From NCBI GenBank assembly GCA_964372035.1, contig CAYJPK010000116.1, positions 1 to 5,003 on the forward strand: DNA of 5,003 bases, in the 5' to 3' direction. This DNA comes from CAYJPK01 sp964372035. Its GTDB lineage: Bacteria; Desulfobacterota; Desulfovibrionia; Desulfovibrionales; Desulfovibrionaceae. This document shows, in pieces, positions 1-5,003 of this stretch; within the stretch, counting starts at the first letter, position 1; every line of letters begins with the position of its first letter. Both the position numbers and the translations under genes were made by a program. The notes beneath the pieces were generated by a model. It was not told the origin of the DNA and searched no databases. It saw nothing but the letters and a program-made list of their open reading frames with translations.

Positions 1-86
1 GCGAAGCGGCTCTGACTAAAAGTATGTTGCGTGGCGGCTCTAATCTAAAGTGCGTAAAGCACCGTGAGAGTCCATGAGCGAAGCGA
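1..86. repeat. GC-rich block with short internal repeats, identity unknown
   Basis: This block is about 52% G+C by hand count and ends abruptly at a T-run; the next 200 bases are almost all A/T. The octamer gcgaagcg occurs at 1-8 and 78-85, and gcggctct occurs at 6-13 and 34-41, each followed a few bases later by a taaagt-like string. A 4-bp stem (GTGC 50-53 with GCAC 59-62) lies inside a possible CTCT/AGAG closing stem (38-41 with 67-70). Frame 3 is open from the window edge to TGA at 75-77, so the block could be the 3' end of an upstream gene. The repeats fit an interspersed repeat equally well. I do not recognise a family, and the left edge is cut by the window. Confidence 0.3.
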
Positions 87-253
87 TTTTTTTTATTTGT
101 TTTATTCCATTTAAATTATTTTGCTATATTTATTAAGATTTATGCAAGTTCTATTTTATTTAACTAGAATTAATCAAAATAATAACACTTAGTGCTTGCA
201 TAAAAAAAAATGTAAATAAATTAATAATTTTTATTTTTTTGGCTATTTTTTTG
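87..253. other. AT-rich non-coding region upstream of rpsA
   Basis: There is no supportable gene between the GC-rich block and rpsA. The stretch is almost entirely A and T with long homopolymer runs, including A-runs near 202-210 and T-runs near 228-252. The tracts at 205-252 lie directly upstream of the proposed -35 element. They resemble the UP elements that strengthen ribosomal gene promoters, but this is inference from base composition only. A 10-bp inverted repeat within the region is listed separately. Confidence 0.6.
139..204. repeat. 10-bp inverted repeat upstream of rpsA
   Basis: TTTATGCAAG at 139-148 is the exact reverse complement of CTTGCATAAA at 195-204, with 46 bases between the arms. 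The right arm is abutted by a second small dyad, CACT-T-AGTG at 186-194. The arms could be paired protein-binding sites upstream of the rpsA promoter or the base of a long hairpin. Neither is followed by a T-run on either strand in a way that would make a standard terminator. The match is seen directly; the role is unknown. Confidence 0.4.
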
Positions 254-282
254 TTGAACTATATTTTAATCTATGCTATTAA
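254..282 (+). promoter_or_regulatory. Probable sigma70-type promoter of rpsA
   Basis: A -35-like TTGAAC (254-259) is separated by exactly 17 bases from a -10-like TATTAA (277-282), with A/T tracts immediately upstream. Transcription would begin near 288-290, giving a leader of about 45 nt. In such AT-rich DNA near-matches arise easily, so this is the best candidate rather than a proven promoter. Its optimal spacing and its position just before a leader hairpin and a strong ribosome binding site support it. Confidence 0.5.
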
Positions 283-288
283 GAAAAA

Positions 289-333
289 CCCTTACTGAAA
301 AAGGGAAATTATTGATGCGGCCATGGAGGCATA
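289..333 (+). promoter_or_regulatory. rpsA leader: hairpin plus strong ribosome binding site
   Basis: CCCTT (289-293) pairs with AAGGG (301-305) around a 7-nt loop at the expected 5' end of the transcript. TGGAGG (324-329) is a strong Shine-Dalgarno four bases before the ATG at 334, and it decides that start over the in-frame ATG at 361. A three-codon ORF, ATG GAG GCA TAA (323-334), spans the Shine-Dalgarno and overlaps the rpsA start as TAATG. S1 in enterobacteria is known to repress its own mRNA through leader structure, so this short structured leader is a plausible place for feedback, by inference only. Confidence 0.5.
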
Positions 334-2037
334 ATGACAAACAATCTCGAAAACCAAAGCATGGAAGATTTCAACTTTGAGAGCGCTCTCGAAAACTACT
401 TATGTAACGATTTCGGCGAGTTAGAAGAAGGCACTATCGTTAAAGGCGAAATAGTGCGTATTGATGGCGATAATGTACTTGTAGACGTAAACTTTAAGTC
501 AGAAGGTCAAATACCTACTGCTGAGTTTTTAGATCTCGAAGGCAATGTTTCTGTTAATGTAGGCGACAAAGTTGATGTTTTTGTAATGCGCAAGAACGAA
601 CAAGAGGGAACTATTTCACTTTCTTTTGAGCGAGCAAAGAAAATGCAACTCTTTGATCAATTAGAAGAAATGCAAGAAAAAGATGGTGTTATCACCGGTA
701 AAATCATGAGAAGAATCAAAGGTGGTTACACAGTTGATTTAGGTGGAATCGAGGCATTTTTACCTGGTTCACACGTTGATTTACGCCCTGTGCCAGACAT
801 GGATGCCCTTGTTAACCAAGAATACGAGTTCCGTGTTCTTAAAATCAACCGTAAACGTAGTAATATCATTATTTCACGTCGTGTAATGCTTGAAGAAGAG
901 CGCGATACAAAAAGACATGATTTACTTATCAATATCGACGAAGAAAAACTCATTAAAGGTAAAGTTAAAAACATTACTGAATATGGCGTATTCGTTGACT
1001 TAGGCGGACTTGACGGCTTATTACATATCACAGATATGAGCTGGAAACGTATCCGTCACCCACGTGAAATGGTAACTCTCGGTCAAGAATTAGAATTAAA
1101 GATTTTATCTTTTGACAAAGACAACCAAAAGATTTCACTTGGTTTAAAACAACTTATTAATGATCCTTGGCTTGACATCACAGGCAAATTCCCTGAAGGT
1201 TCACTCCACACAGGTAAAGTAACTAATTTAGTTGATTACGGTGTATTTGTTGAGCTTGATTCAGGAGTTGAAGGCTTAGTTCACATTTCTGAAATGAGCT
1301 GGACACGTAAATTGCGTCACCCAAGCCAAATGGTTCGTCAAGGCGATGAAGTTGAAGTTGTGATTTTAGGTATTGATGCTGACAAGAAAAGAATTAGCCT
1401 TGGCATGAAGCAAGTTCGCCCAAATCCATGGCAATTAGTTGGTGAGAAATACCCAGAAGGTACAATTTTAGAAGGCGTTATCAAAAACATCACTGAATTT
1501 GGTATGTTTATTGGTATCGAAGATGGTATTGATGGTCTTATCCACGTATCTGACATTAGCTGGACAAAGAAAATCCGTCACCCTAATGAACTTTACAAAG
1601 TTGGTGATGTAGTTCAAGCGAAAGTTATTGTTGTAGATCAAGGTAGCGAGAAATTCACTTTAGGTGTTAAGCAATTAAGTGACGATCCATGGGCTAAAGT
1701 TCCTTCAATCTACCCTGTTGGTGGTCTTGTAAAAGGCATCATCACAAACATCACTGATTTTGGCTTATTTGTTGAAGTTGAAGAAGGCATTGAAGGGCTT
1801 GTTCACGTATCTGAACTTGCACTTAAGAAAGTTAAATCTCCAGCTGAATTATACAAAGAAGGCGATGAAATCCAAGCAAAGATTATTCATGTTAGCGCAG
1901 AAGATCGTCGCTTAGGTCTTTCTATTAAGCAATTAAAAGAAGAAGAAGAGCGTAAAAAACCACGTGAATACAGCCGTTCAGGTCCTGAAGCTGGCGTATC
2001 ACTCGGTGATCTTTTAAAGCAACAAACTAATGGCTAA
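334..2037 (+). CDS. rpsA: 30S ribosomal protein S1
   Basis: S1 is the large RNA-binding protein of the 30S subunit; it captures and unfolds mRNA for initiation. The 567-residue product carries six S1 (OB-fold) repeats at roughly 32-99, 116-184, 204-273, 289-359, 376-446 and 463-533, matching the standard full-length Gram-negative form. Repeats 3-5 show the hallmark YGVFV or FGMFI strand, the GLxGLxHxSxxSW turn and an RHP segment. Repeat 6 has SELALKKVKSP where the SW/RHP signature would be, so it is the most diverged of the mRNA-binding-type repeats. A charged linker (534-546) leads to a tail containing VSLGDLLK (555-562). The start at 334 is set by TGGAGG four bases upstream. The gene stands alone between its own promoter and an intrinsic terminator. 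No truncation or frameshift is seen. Confidence 0.97.
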   Translation: MTNNLENQSMEDFNFESALENYLCNDFGELEEGTIVKGEIVRIDGDNVLVDVNFKSEGQIPTAEFLDLEGNVSVNVGDKVDVFVMRKNEQEGTISLSFERAKKMQLFDQLEEMQEKDGVITGKIMRRIKGGYTVDLGGIEAFLPGSHVDLRPVPDMDALVNQEYEFRVLKINRKRSNIIISRRVMLEEERDTKRHDLLINIDEEKLIKGKVKNITEYGVFVDLGGLDGLLHITDMSWKRIRHPREMVTLGQELELKILSFDKDNQKISLGLKQLINDPWLDITGKFPEGSLHTGKVTNLVDYGVFVELDSGVEGLVHISEMSWTRKLRHPSQMVRQGDEVEVVILGIDADKKRISLGMKQVRPNPWQLVGEKYPEGTILEGVIKNITEFGMFIGIEDGIDGLIHVSDISWTKKIRHPNELYKVGDVVQAKVIVVDQGSEKFTLGVKQLSDDPWAKVPSIYPVGGLVKGIITNITDFGLFVEVEEGIEGLVHVSELALKKVKSPAELYKEGDEIQAKIIHVSAEDRRLGLSIKQLKEEEERKKPREYSRSGPEAGVSLGDLLKQQTNG

Positions 2038-2071
2038 TTCTTTTGAGTTAATTTCATTAAGTTAAAATACT

Positions 2072-2121
2072 TACGGGAAAAATCTTTTATTTTTAAAGAT
2101 CTTTCCCGTAGCATTTTTTTT
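2072..2121 (+). terminator. Intrinsic terminator of rpsA
   Basis: TACGGGAAA (2072-2080) pairs with TTTCCCGTA (2102-2110). After one A/C mismatch the stem continues with ATCTTT (2082-2087) against AAAGAT (2095-2100), closing on a 7-nt loop. An eight-base T-run follows at 2114-2121 after GCA. With 15 base pairs and a U-tract, it begins 34 nt after the rpsA stop and separates rpsA from ffh transcriptionally. Confidence 0.93.
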
Positions 2122-2210
2122 AAAACTTTAGCTTTTAAATTAATAGGATAGATGAAAGCCTTTATCTTGTTAAAAATAAAATCTAAAAATTACGGCAAAT
2201 TAGGCAGAGC

Positions 2211-2239
2211 TTGACTTTTTAATGAAAAAAGCGTACTGC
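2211..2239 (+). promoter_or_regulatory. Possible promoter of the ffh-rpsP-khpA-rimM operon
   Basis: A promoter is expected between the rpsA terminator and ffh. The best -35-like hexamer is TTGACT (2211-2216). The sequence 17 bases downstream, TACTGC (2234-2239), is a poor -10 element, so the call is weak. The whole interval 2122-2263 is AT-rich, and other starts are possible, for example around TAGGAT (2144-2149). I saw no recognisable riboswitch or T-box in this leader. Confidence 0.25.
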
Positions 2240-2263
2240 TTTTGAGCTTTAGGAGAAAGATTA

Positions 2264-3790
2264 ATGTTTGAGAGCTTGTCAGATAGACTATCGAAAGTCT
2301 TTAGTAGCTTCACAAAACGCGAATTAAATGAAGAAAATATTAATGAAGCGTTGCGTGAGGTGCGTTTAGCATTGCTTGAAGCAGATGTTAATTTTTCTGT
2401 TGTTAAGGATTTTGTAGAACAAATTAAAGTTCAGTGTGTTGGCGTTGAGATTAATAATAAATTAACTCCAGCGCAGCACGTTATCAAGGTAGTTAATGAT
2501 GAACTTATTAAACTTCTTGGTGATACTACAACTTCTTTAAATTTTAGCACAGATGGACCACAAAAAATAATGATGGTTGGCTTGCAAGGTTCTGGTAAGA
2601 CAACTTCATCTGGTAAGTTAGCGAATTTACTTCGTAAACAAAAATATCGTCCATTTTTAGTGCCTGTAGATATTTATCGCCCAGCAGCGATTGAGCAATT
2701 GCAAACAGTAGCAAGGCAATTAGATATTCCTTGCTTTGCTTCAACGACTTCAATGAAGCCAACTGATATTGCGGCTCAAGCTTTGATTCAGGCGAAAGAG
2801 CATGATGCGAATTTAATTATATTCGATACAGCTGGTAGATTGCATATTGATGAACCGCTTATGCAAGAGCTAGCTGATTTGAAAGCCTTATTAAATCCGC
2901 AAGAAATTTTATTTGTTGCTGATGCAATGACAGGTCAAGAGGCAGTTAATGTTGCTTCTTCCTTTAATGATAAGCTTGGCATTACGGGCGTTGTCCTTAC
3001 AAAAATGGACGGCGATGCTCGTGGTGGTGCGGCATTATCAATTAAATCAGTAACTGGAGCAGCGGTTAAATTTGTTGGTACTGGTGAAAAATTATCAGAT
3101 ATTGAAGCTTTTCACCCTGACCGTATTGCTGGACGTATTCTTGGCATGGGCGACATGCTTACTCTTATTGAAAGGGCTCAAGAGAGCATTGATCAAGAGG
3201 AAGCAGAAGCACTTGCAAAGAAGATGCAAAAGGCTAAATTTGACTTAGAAGATTTTAGAACTCAAATGCGCCGAGTTAAGCAAATGGGCTCAATGGAATC
3301 AATATTAAAAATGATTCCTGGCTTAGGTGGTTTAACTAAAAAACTTGGCGATAGTGCTTTGCCTGAAAAAGAATTAAAGCGCACAGAAGCTATTATTAAT
3401 TCTATGACTATGCAAGAGCGCCGCAATCCTGAACTTATCAATGGTAGCCGTCGTGCTAGAATTGCAAAGGGTAGTGGGGTTAGCATTAATGAGGTTAATA
3501 TGCTACTTAAGCAATTTGACCAAATGCGCAAAATGATGCAGCAAGTTATGGGCAAGGGCACACCAAAAATACCTGGTATGGGAGCTATGGGCGGATTAGG
3601 AAATGCGCTTGGCGGGCTAGGTGGACTTGGTGGTTTAGGTGGTCTTGGCGGTGGCAATATGCCTGCTATGCCTGGCTTATCAGGCTTTGGCGGATTAGGT
3701 GGTCAAAAACAAGGCTCATCAGCAACCAAGAAAAAACGTGATGTACAAAAAGAGCGTGCTAAACGCAAAAATAATAAGAAACGCAAATAA
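2264..3790 (+). CDS. ffh: Signal recognition particle GTPase Ffh (SRP54)
   Basis: Ffh binds 4.5S RNA and signal sequences emerging from the ribosome, then docks with FtsY at the membrane for co-translational delivery to SecYEG. The 508-residue protein has a helical N domain (about 1-90) and a Ras-like G domain (about 98-295). The G domain shows P-loop GLQGSGKT (106-113), DIYRPAA (136-142), DTAGR (188-192), TKMD (246-249) and GTGEK (272-276). The methionine-rich M domain (about 298-432) has the SRP RNA-binding segment around SRRARIAKGSGVSINEV (395-411) and MRKMMQQVM (421-429). An extended tail follows: a Gly/Leu/Met-rich stretch (434-482) with four exact GGL units (450-461), then a Lys/Arg-rich end (489-508). 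That makes it longer than the roughly 450-residue E. coli form. AGGAG at 2251-2255, eight bases before the ATG, fixes the start. It is the first gene of the operon. I see no missing motif. Confidence 0.97.
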   Translation: MFESLSDRLSKVFSSFTKRELNEENINEALREVRLALLEADVNFSVVKDFVEQIKVQCVGVEINNKLTPAQHVIKVVNDELIKLLGDTTTSLNFSTDGPQKIMMVGLQGSGKTTSSGKLANLLRKQKYRPFLVPVDIYRPAAIEQLQTVARQLDIPCFASTTSMKPTDIAAQALIQAKEHDANLIIFDTAGRLHIDEPLMQELADLKALLNPQEILFVADAMTGQEAVNVASSFNDKLGITGVVLTKMDGDARGGAALSIKSVTGAAVKFVGTGEKLSDIEAFHPDRIAGRILGMGDMLTLIERAQESIDQEEAEALAKKMQKAKFDLEDFRTQMRRVKQMGSMESILKMIPGLGGLTKKLGDSALPEKELKRTEAIINSMTMQERRNPELINGSRRARIAKGSGVSINEVNMLLKQFDQMRKMMQQVMGKGTPKIPGMGAMGGLGNALGGLGGLGGLGGLGGGNMPAMPGLSGFGGLGGQKQGSSATKKKRDVQKERAKRKNNKKRK

Positions 3791-3805
3791 TTTAAGGAGA
3801 TTACA

Positions 3806-4042
3806 ATGGCAGTTAAAATTCGTCTTACAAGAACAGGAAATAAAAAACGTGCATTTTATCGCATCGTAGCAATAAATAGTGAAACACGTCGTGATGGTCG
3901 TCCACTTGAGTTCTTAGGTTGGTACAACCCACATGCAACTGAAAACCAAGTAAGCATCAACAAAGAAAAATTACAAGCTTGGTTTGACAAGGGTGCAGAA
4001 GCAACTGACACTGTTCGTAGCTTATTAAGAAAAATAGGTTAA
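3806..4042 (+). CDS. rpsP: 30S ribosomal protein S16
   Basis: S16 is a small early-to-intermediate 30S assembly protein that binds the 5' domain of 16S rRNA. The product has 78 residues, close to the usual 80. It shows the family's N-terminal block RLTRTGNKKRAFYRIV (6-21) and SETRRDGRPLEFLGWYNP (25-42), followed by the basic C-terminal helix with DTVRSLL (68-74). The start is set by AAGGAG (3794-3799) six bases before the ATG. It lies 15 nt after ffh and 9 nt before khpA, the common rpsP-KH-rimM grouping of 30S assembly factors, so it is almost certainly co-transcribed with them. The sequence resembles Desulfovibrio S16 most closely from memory. Confidence 0.97.
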   Translation: MAVKIRLTRTGNKKRAFYRIVAINSETRRDGRPLEFLGWYNPHATENQVSINKEKLQAWFDKGAEATDTVRSLLRKIG

Positions 4043-4051
4043 TTATTTTTT

Positions 4052-4282
4052 ATGAAAGAACTAGTTAAATTTATTGCGCAATCACTTGTTGATAAACCTG
4101 AAGAAGTGCGCATTAAAGAAGTTGAAAATGACAATGCCTTGGTTTTAGAACTTAGTGTTGCTAAGGAAGATTTAGGCAAGGTTATTGGTAAACAAGGGCG
4201 CATGGCTAAAGTTATTCGCACTATTTTATCAGCAGCTTCAGCTAAGTCTGGTCGTAAAGTTTTACTTGATATTGTGGAATAA
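4052..4282 (+). CDS. khpA: Small KH-domain RNA-binding protein KhpA (UPF0109)
   Basis: The 76-residue protein is essentially one type II KH domain. Its RNA-contacting loop is GKQG (46-49) within LGKVIGKQGRMAKVIRTIL (41-59), and a final beta strand KVLLDIVE closes the protein. Members of this family bind RNA and, in several Firmicutes, pair with KhpB/Jag to influence cell division and mRNA levels; the role in proteobacteria is less clear. Its conserved place between rpsP and rimM suggests work on 30S assembly or rRNA, by inference. The ATG at 4052 follows the rpsP stop by 9 nt. No Shine-Dalgarno is visible: the preceding bases are ttatttttt, with only a GG at 4037-4038, 13 nt upstream. Initiation may depend on coupling to rpsP or on S1 binding the U-rich tract. 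Confidence 0.93.
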   Translation: MKELVKFIAQSLVDKPEEVRIKEVENDNALVLELSVAKEDLGKVIGKQGRMAKVIRTILSAASAKSGRKVLLDIVE

Positions 4283-4287
4283 TTACC

Positions 4288-4821
4288 TTGAATAATAATG
4301 AATATGTAGAACTTGGTGTTGTTACGAAGCCACATGGTTTAGGCGGCGAGGTTTTTCTGCATTATTATGGAGAAGATGTAAAATTATTGCGTGGTAATAT
4401 TTGGCTTAAGGATTTGGAAAAAAACTTTAAGCCAACTAAAATTACTCGTGCAAAAGAACATAAAAATCAAGTAATCATCAAATTTGAAGATATAAATGAC
4501 AGAAACGGTGCTGAAAGTATGCGTGGAGTTGTTTTATATATCCATGAAAACGAATTACCAGAATTAGCTGATGATGAAGTTTATATCCATGCGATATTAG
4601 GTCTTGAAATAATTGATTTTAATTCCAATCAAAGAGTTGGAACACTTGAGCGAGTTGACTTTATATCTTCGCAAGAAATTTGGACAATTATTGATGATGT
4701 TGGTGATGAAATTTTATTCCCAGCTGTTTCTGAATTTGTCGAGAAGATTGACTTAGAAAACGAAAAGATTTTTATTAATCCGCCAGAAGGATTATTAGAA
4801 CTCAATAAAAAAGATAGTTGA
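4288..4821 (+). CDS. rimM: Ribosome maturation factor RimM
   Basis: RimM binds free 30S subunits through S19 and promotes maturation of the 16S rRNA 3' (head) domain. The 177-residue product has the usual length and two domains. The N-terminal RimM beta-barrel (about 6-86) has VVTKPHGLGGEV (11-22). The C-terminal PRC-barrel (about 96-171) has the conserved ILFPAVSEFVEKID (142-155) and the closing PPEGLLEL (165-172). Translation appears to begin at TTG (4288), since no ATG or GTG is in frame near the N-terminus: the ATG motifs at 4298 and 4303 are out of frame, and an in-frame TGA lies at 4267-4269. Only a weak GTGGAA (4274-4279) serves as Shine-Dalgarno, and the gene starts 5 nt after khpA, so coupled translation is likely. 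It is the last gene of this unit; a terminator follows at once where trmD is often found. Confidence 0.95.
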   Translation: MNNNEYVELGVVTKPHGLGGEVFLHYYGEDVKLLRGNIWLKDLEKNFKPTKITRAKEHKNQVIIKFEDINDRNGAESMRGVVLYIHENELPELADDEVYIHAILGLEIIDFNSNQRVGTLERVDFISSQEIWTIIDDVGDEILFPAVSEFVEKIDLENEKIFINPPEGLLELNKKDS

Positions 4822-4847
4822 TTTTATTATATAATTTTCTAACTATC
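4813..4847 (+). repeat. Inverted repeat across the rimM stop codon
   Basis: GATAGTT (4813-4819), which includes the last codons of rimM, is the reverse complement of AACTATC (4841-4847), with a 21-nt A/T-rich loop. Each arm is bordered by a run of six A: 4807-4812 before the left arm and 4848-4853 after the right. The right arm ends on the base before the terminator stem begins, so the two helices could stack end to end. It may stabilise the 3' end of the mRNA. It could also be chance in AT-rich DNA. Confidence 0.4.
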
Positions 4848-4886
4848 AAAAAAGGAAAACATCATATTTCGATGTTTTCCTTTTTT
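4848..4886 (+). terminator. Strong intrinsic terminator of the ffh-rimM operon
   Basis: AAAAAAGGAAAACATC (4848-4863) pairs perfectly over 16 bases with GATGTTTTCCTTTTTT (4871-4886), leaving a 7-nt loop, atatttc. The T-run on the right and the matching A-run on the left make it a potential terminator in both directions. It starts 26 nt after the rimM stop, so most transcripts should end here. A convergent gene beyond the window could share it, but none is visible. Confidence 0.95.
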
Positions 4887-5003
4887 ATTATTTGCTTTGG
4901 TAATGCAGTGCCTAGCTGTTAAATACTTTGTTCAATTACAACTTCGATCACGTTGTATTAGCTGTGGCAATTAGAAATAAAGTGCAAAAATAGCTAGCTC
5001 ATA
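4887..5003. other. Intergenic DNA after the terminator, no gene seen
   Basis: No reading frame of note runs through this end on either strand; the minus-strand frames entering from the right edge all stop within about ten codons. A 6-bp dyad, TACAAC (4937-4942) with GTTGTA (4952-4957), surrounds cgatc and could be an operator or chance. I could not identify a convincing promoter. In particular, no start of trmD is visible before the window ends. Confidence 0.6.

Noticed and set aside
315..380. A 21-residue out-of-frame ORF overlapping the rpsA start
   Set aside because: It shares the rpsA leader only by position; the strong Shine-Dalgarno serves the ATG at 334 and the peptide is unremarkable.
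726..1031. Minus-strand ORF of 101 codons within rpsA
   Set aside because: It is antisense to the highly conserved S1 repeats, has no recognisable domain, and is rich in Ser, Leu and Arg as expected of a shadow frame.
2152..2214. A 20-residue ORF starting MKAFILLKIK between rpsA and ffh
   Set aside because: The nearest purine-rich match (AGGAT) is only two bases from the ATG, and Lys/Ile/Leu-rich composition is expected by chance in AT-rich DNA.
2122..2263. Possible 4.5S (SRP) RNA gene next to ffh
   Set aside because: The conserved domain IV core with a GGAA-type tetraloop and AGCAG side is absent, and the region is too AT-rich for a stable SRP RNA.
3262..3657. Minus-strand ORF of 131 codons within ffh
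   Set aside because: Its Pro-rich sequence is the reverse reading of the Gly/Leu-rich Ffh tail, and no independent signal supports it.
4039..4335. Minus-strand ORF of 98 codons over khpA
   Set aside because: It lies across khpA and the rpsP and rimM ends, and has no family resemblance.
4937..4957. TACAAC/GTTGTA dyad as an operator
   Set aside because: Six matching bases around a 9-nt centre with no adjacent promoter or gene in view is too little to claim a binding site.

Overview
This window is a conserved translation and protein-targeting neighbourhood from an AT-rich bacterium. It holds five complete genes, all on the + strand: rpsA, ffh, rpsP, khpA and rimM. The order ffh-rpsP-KH-rimM, the six-domain S1 protein with its early FKSEGQI block, and the S16 segment SETRRDGRPLEF resemble Desulfovibrionales. 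The low GC content suggests an AT-rich member of that group, perhaps a Lawsonia-like or host-associated lineage. That assignment is inferred from remembered protein features and was not searched.

Bases 1-86 form a distinctly GC-richer block (45 of 86 bases by hand count) with short internal repeats; its identity is unknown. Bases 87-333 are extremely AT-rich and non-coding. They carry a 10-bp inverted repeat, a plausible sigma70-type promoter, a small leader hairpin and a strong ribosome binding site for rpsA. rpsA (334-2037) is its own unit and ends at a clear intrinsic terminator (2072-2121).

A second unit starts after about 140 bp of AT-rich leader and runs through ffh (2264-3790), rpsP (3806-4042), khpA (4052-4282) and rimM (4288-4821) with gaps of 15, 9 and 5 nt. 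It closes with a very strong hairpin terminator (4848-4886). The last 117 bases carry no recognisable gene. The trmD-rplS pair that commonly follows rimM is therefore not attached directly to this transcript.

The gene products work together. S1 brings mRNA to the 30S subunit. S16 and RimM act in 30S assembly. KhpA is a small RNA-binding protein. Ffh is the SRP GTPase that delivers ribosomes making membrane proteins to the membrane. I see no mobile element, CRISPR array, tRNA or rRNA, and no undescribed biological system. The points worth checking are regulatory or architectural: the detached trmD, khpA without a Shine-Dalgarno, a TTG start for rimM, the GC-rich block, and structured leaders and terminators.
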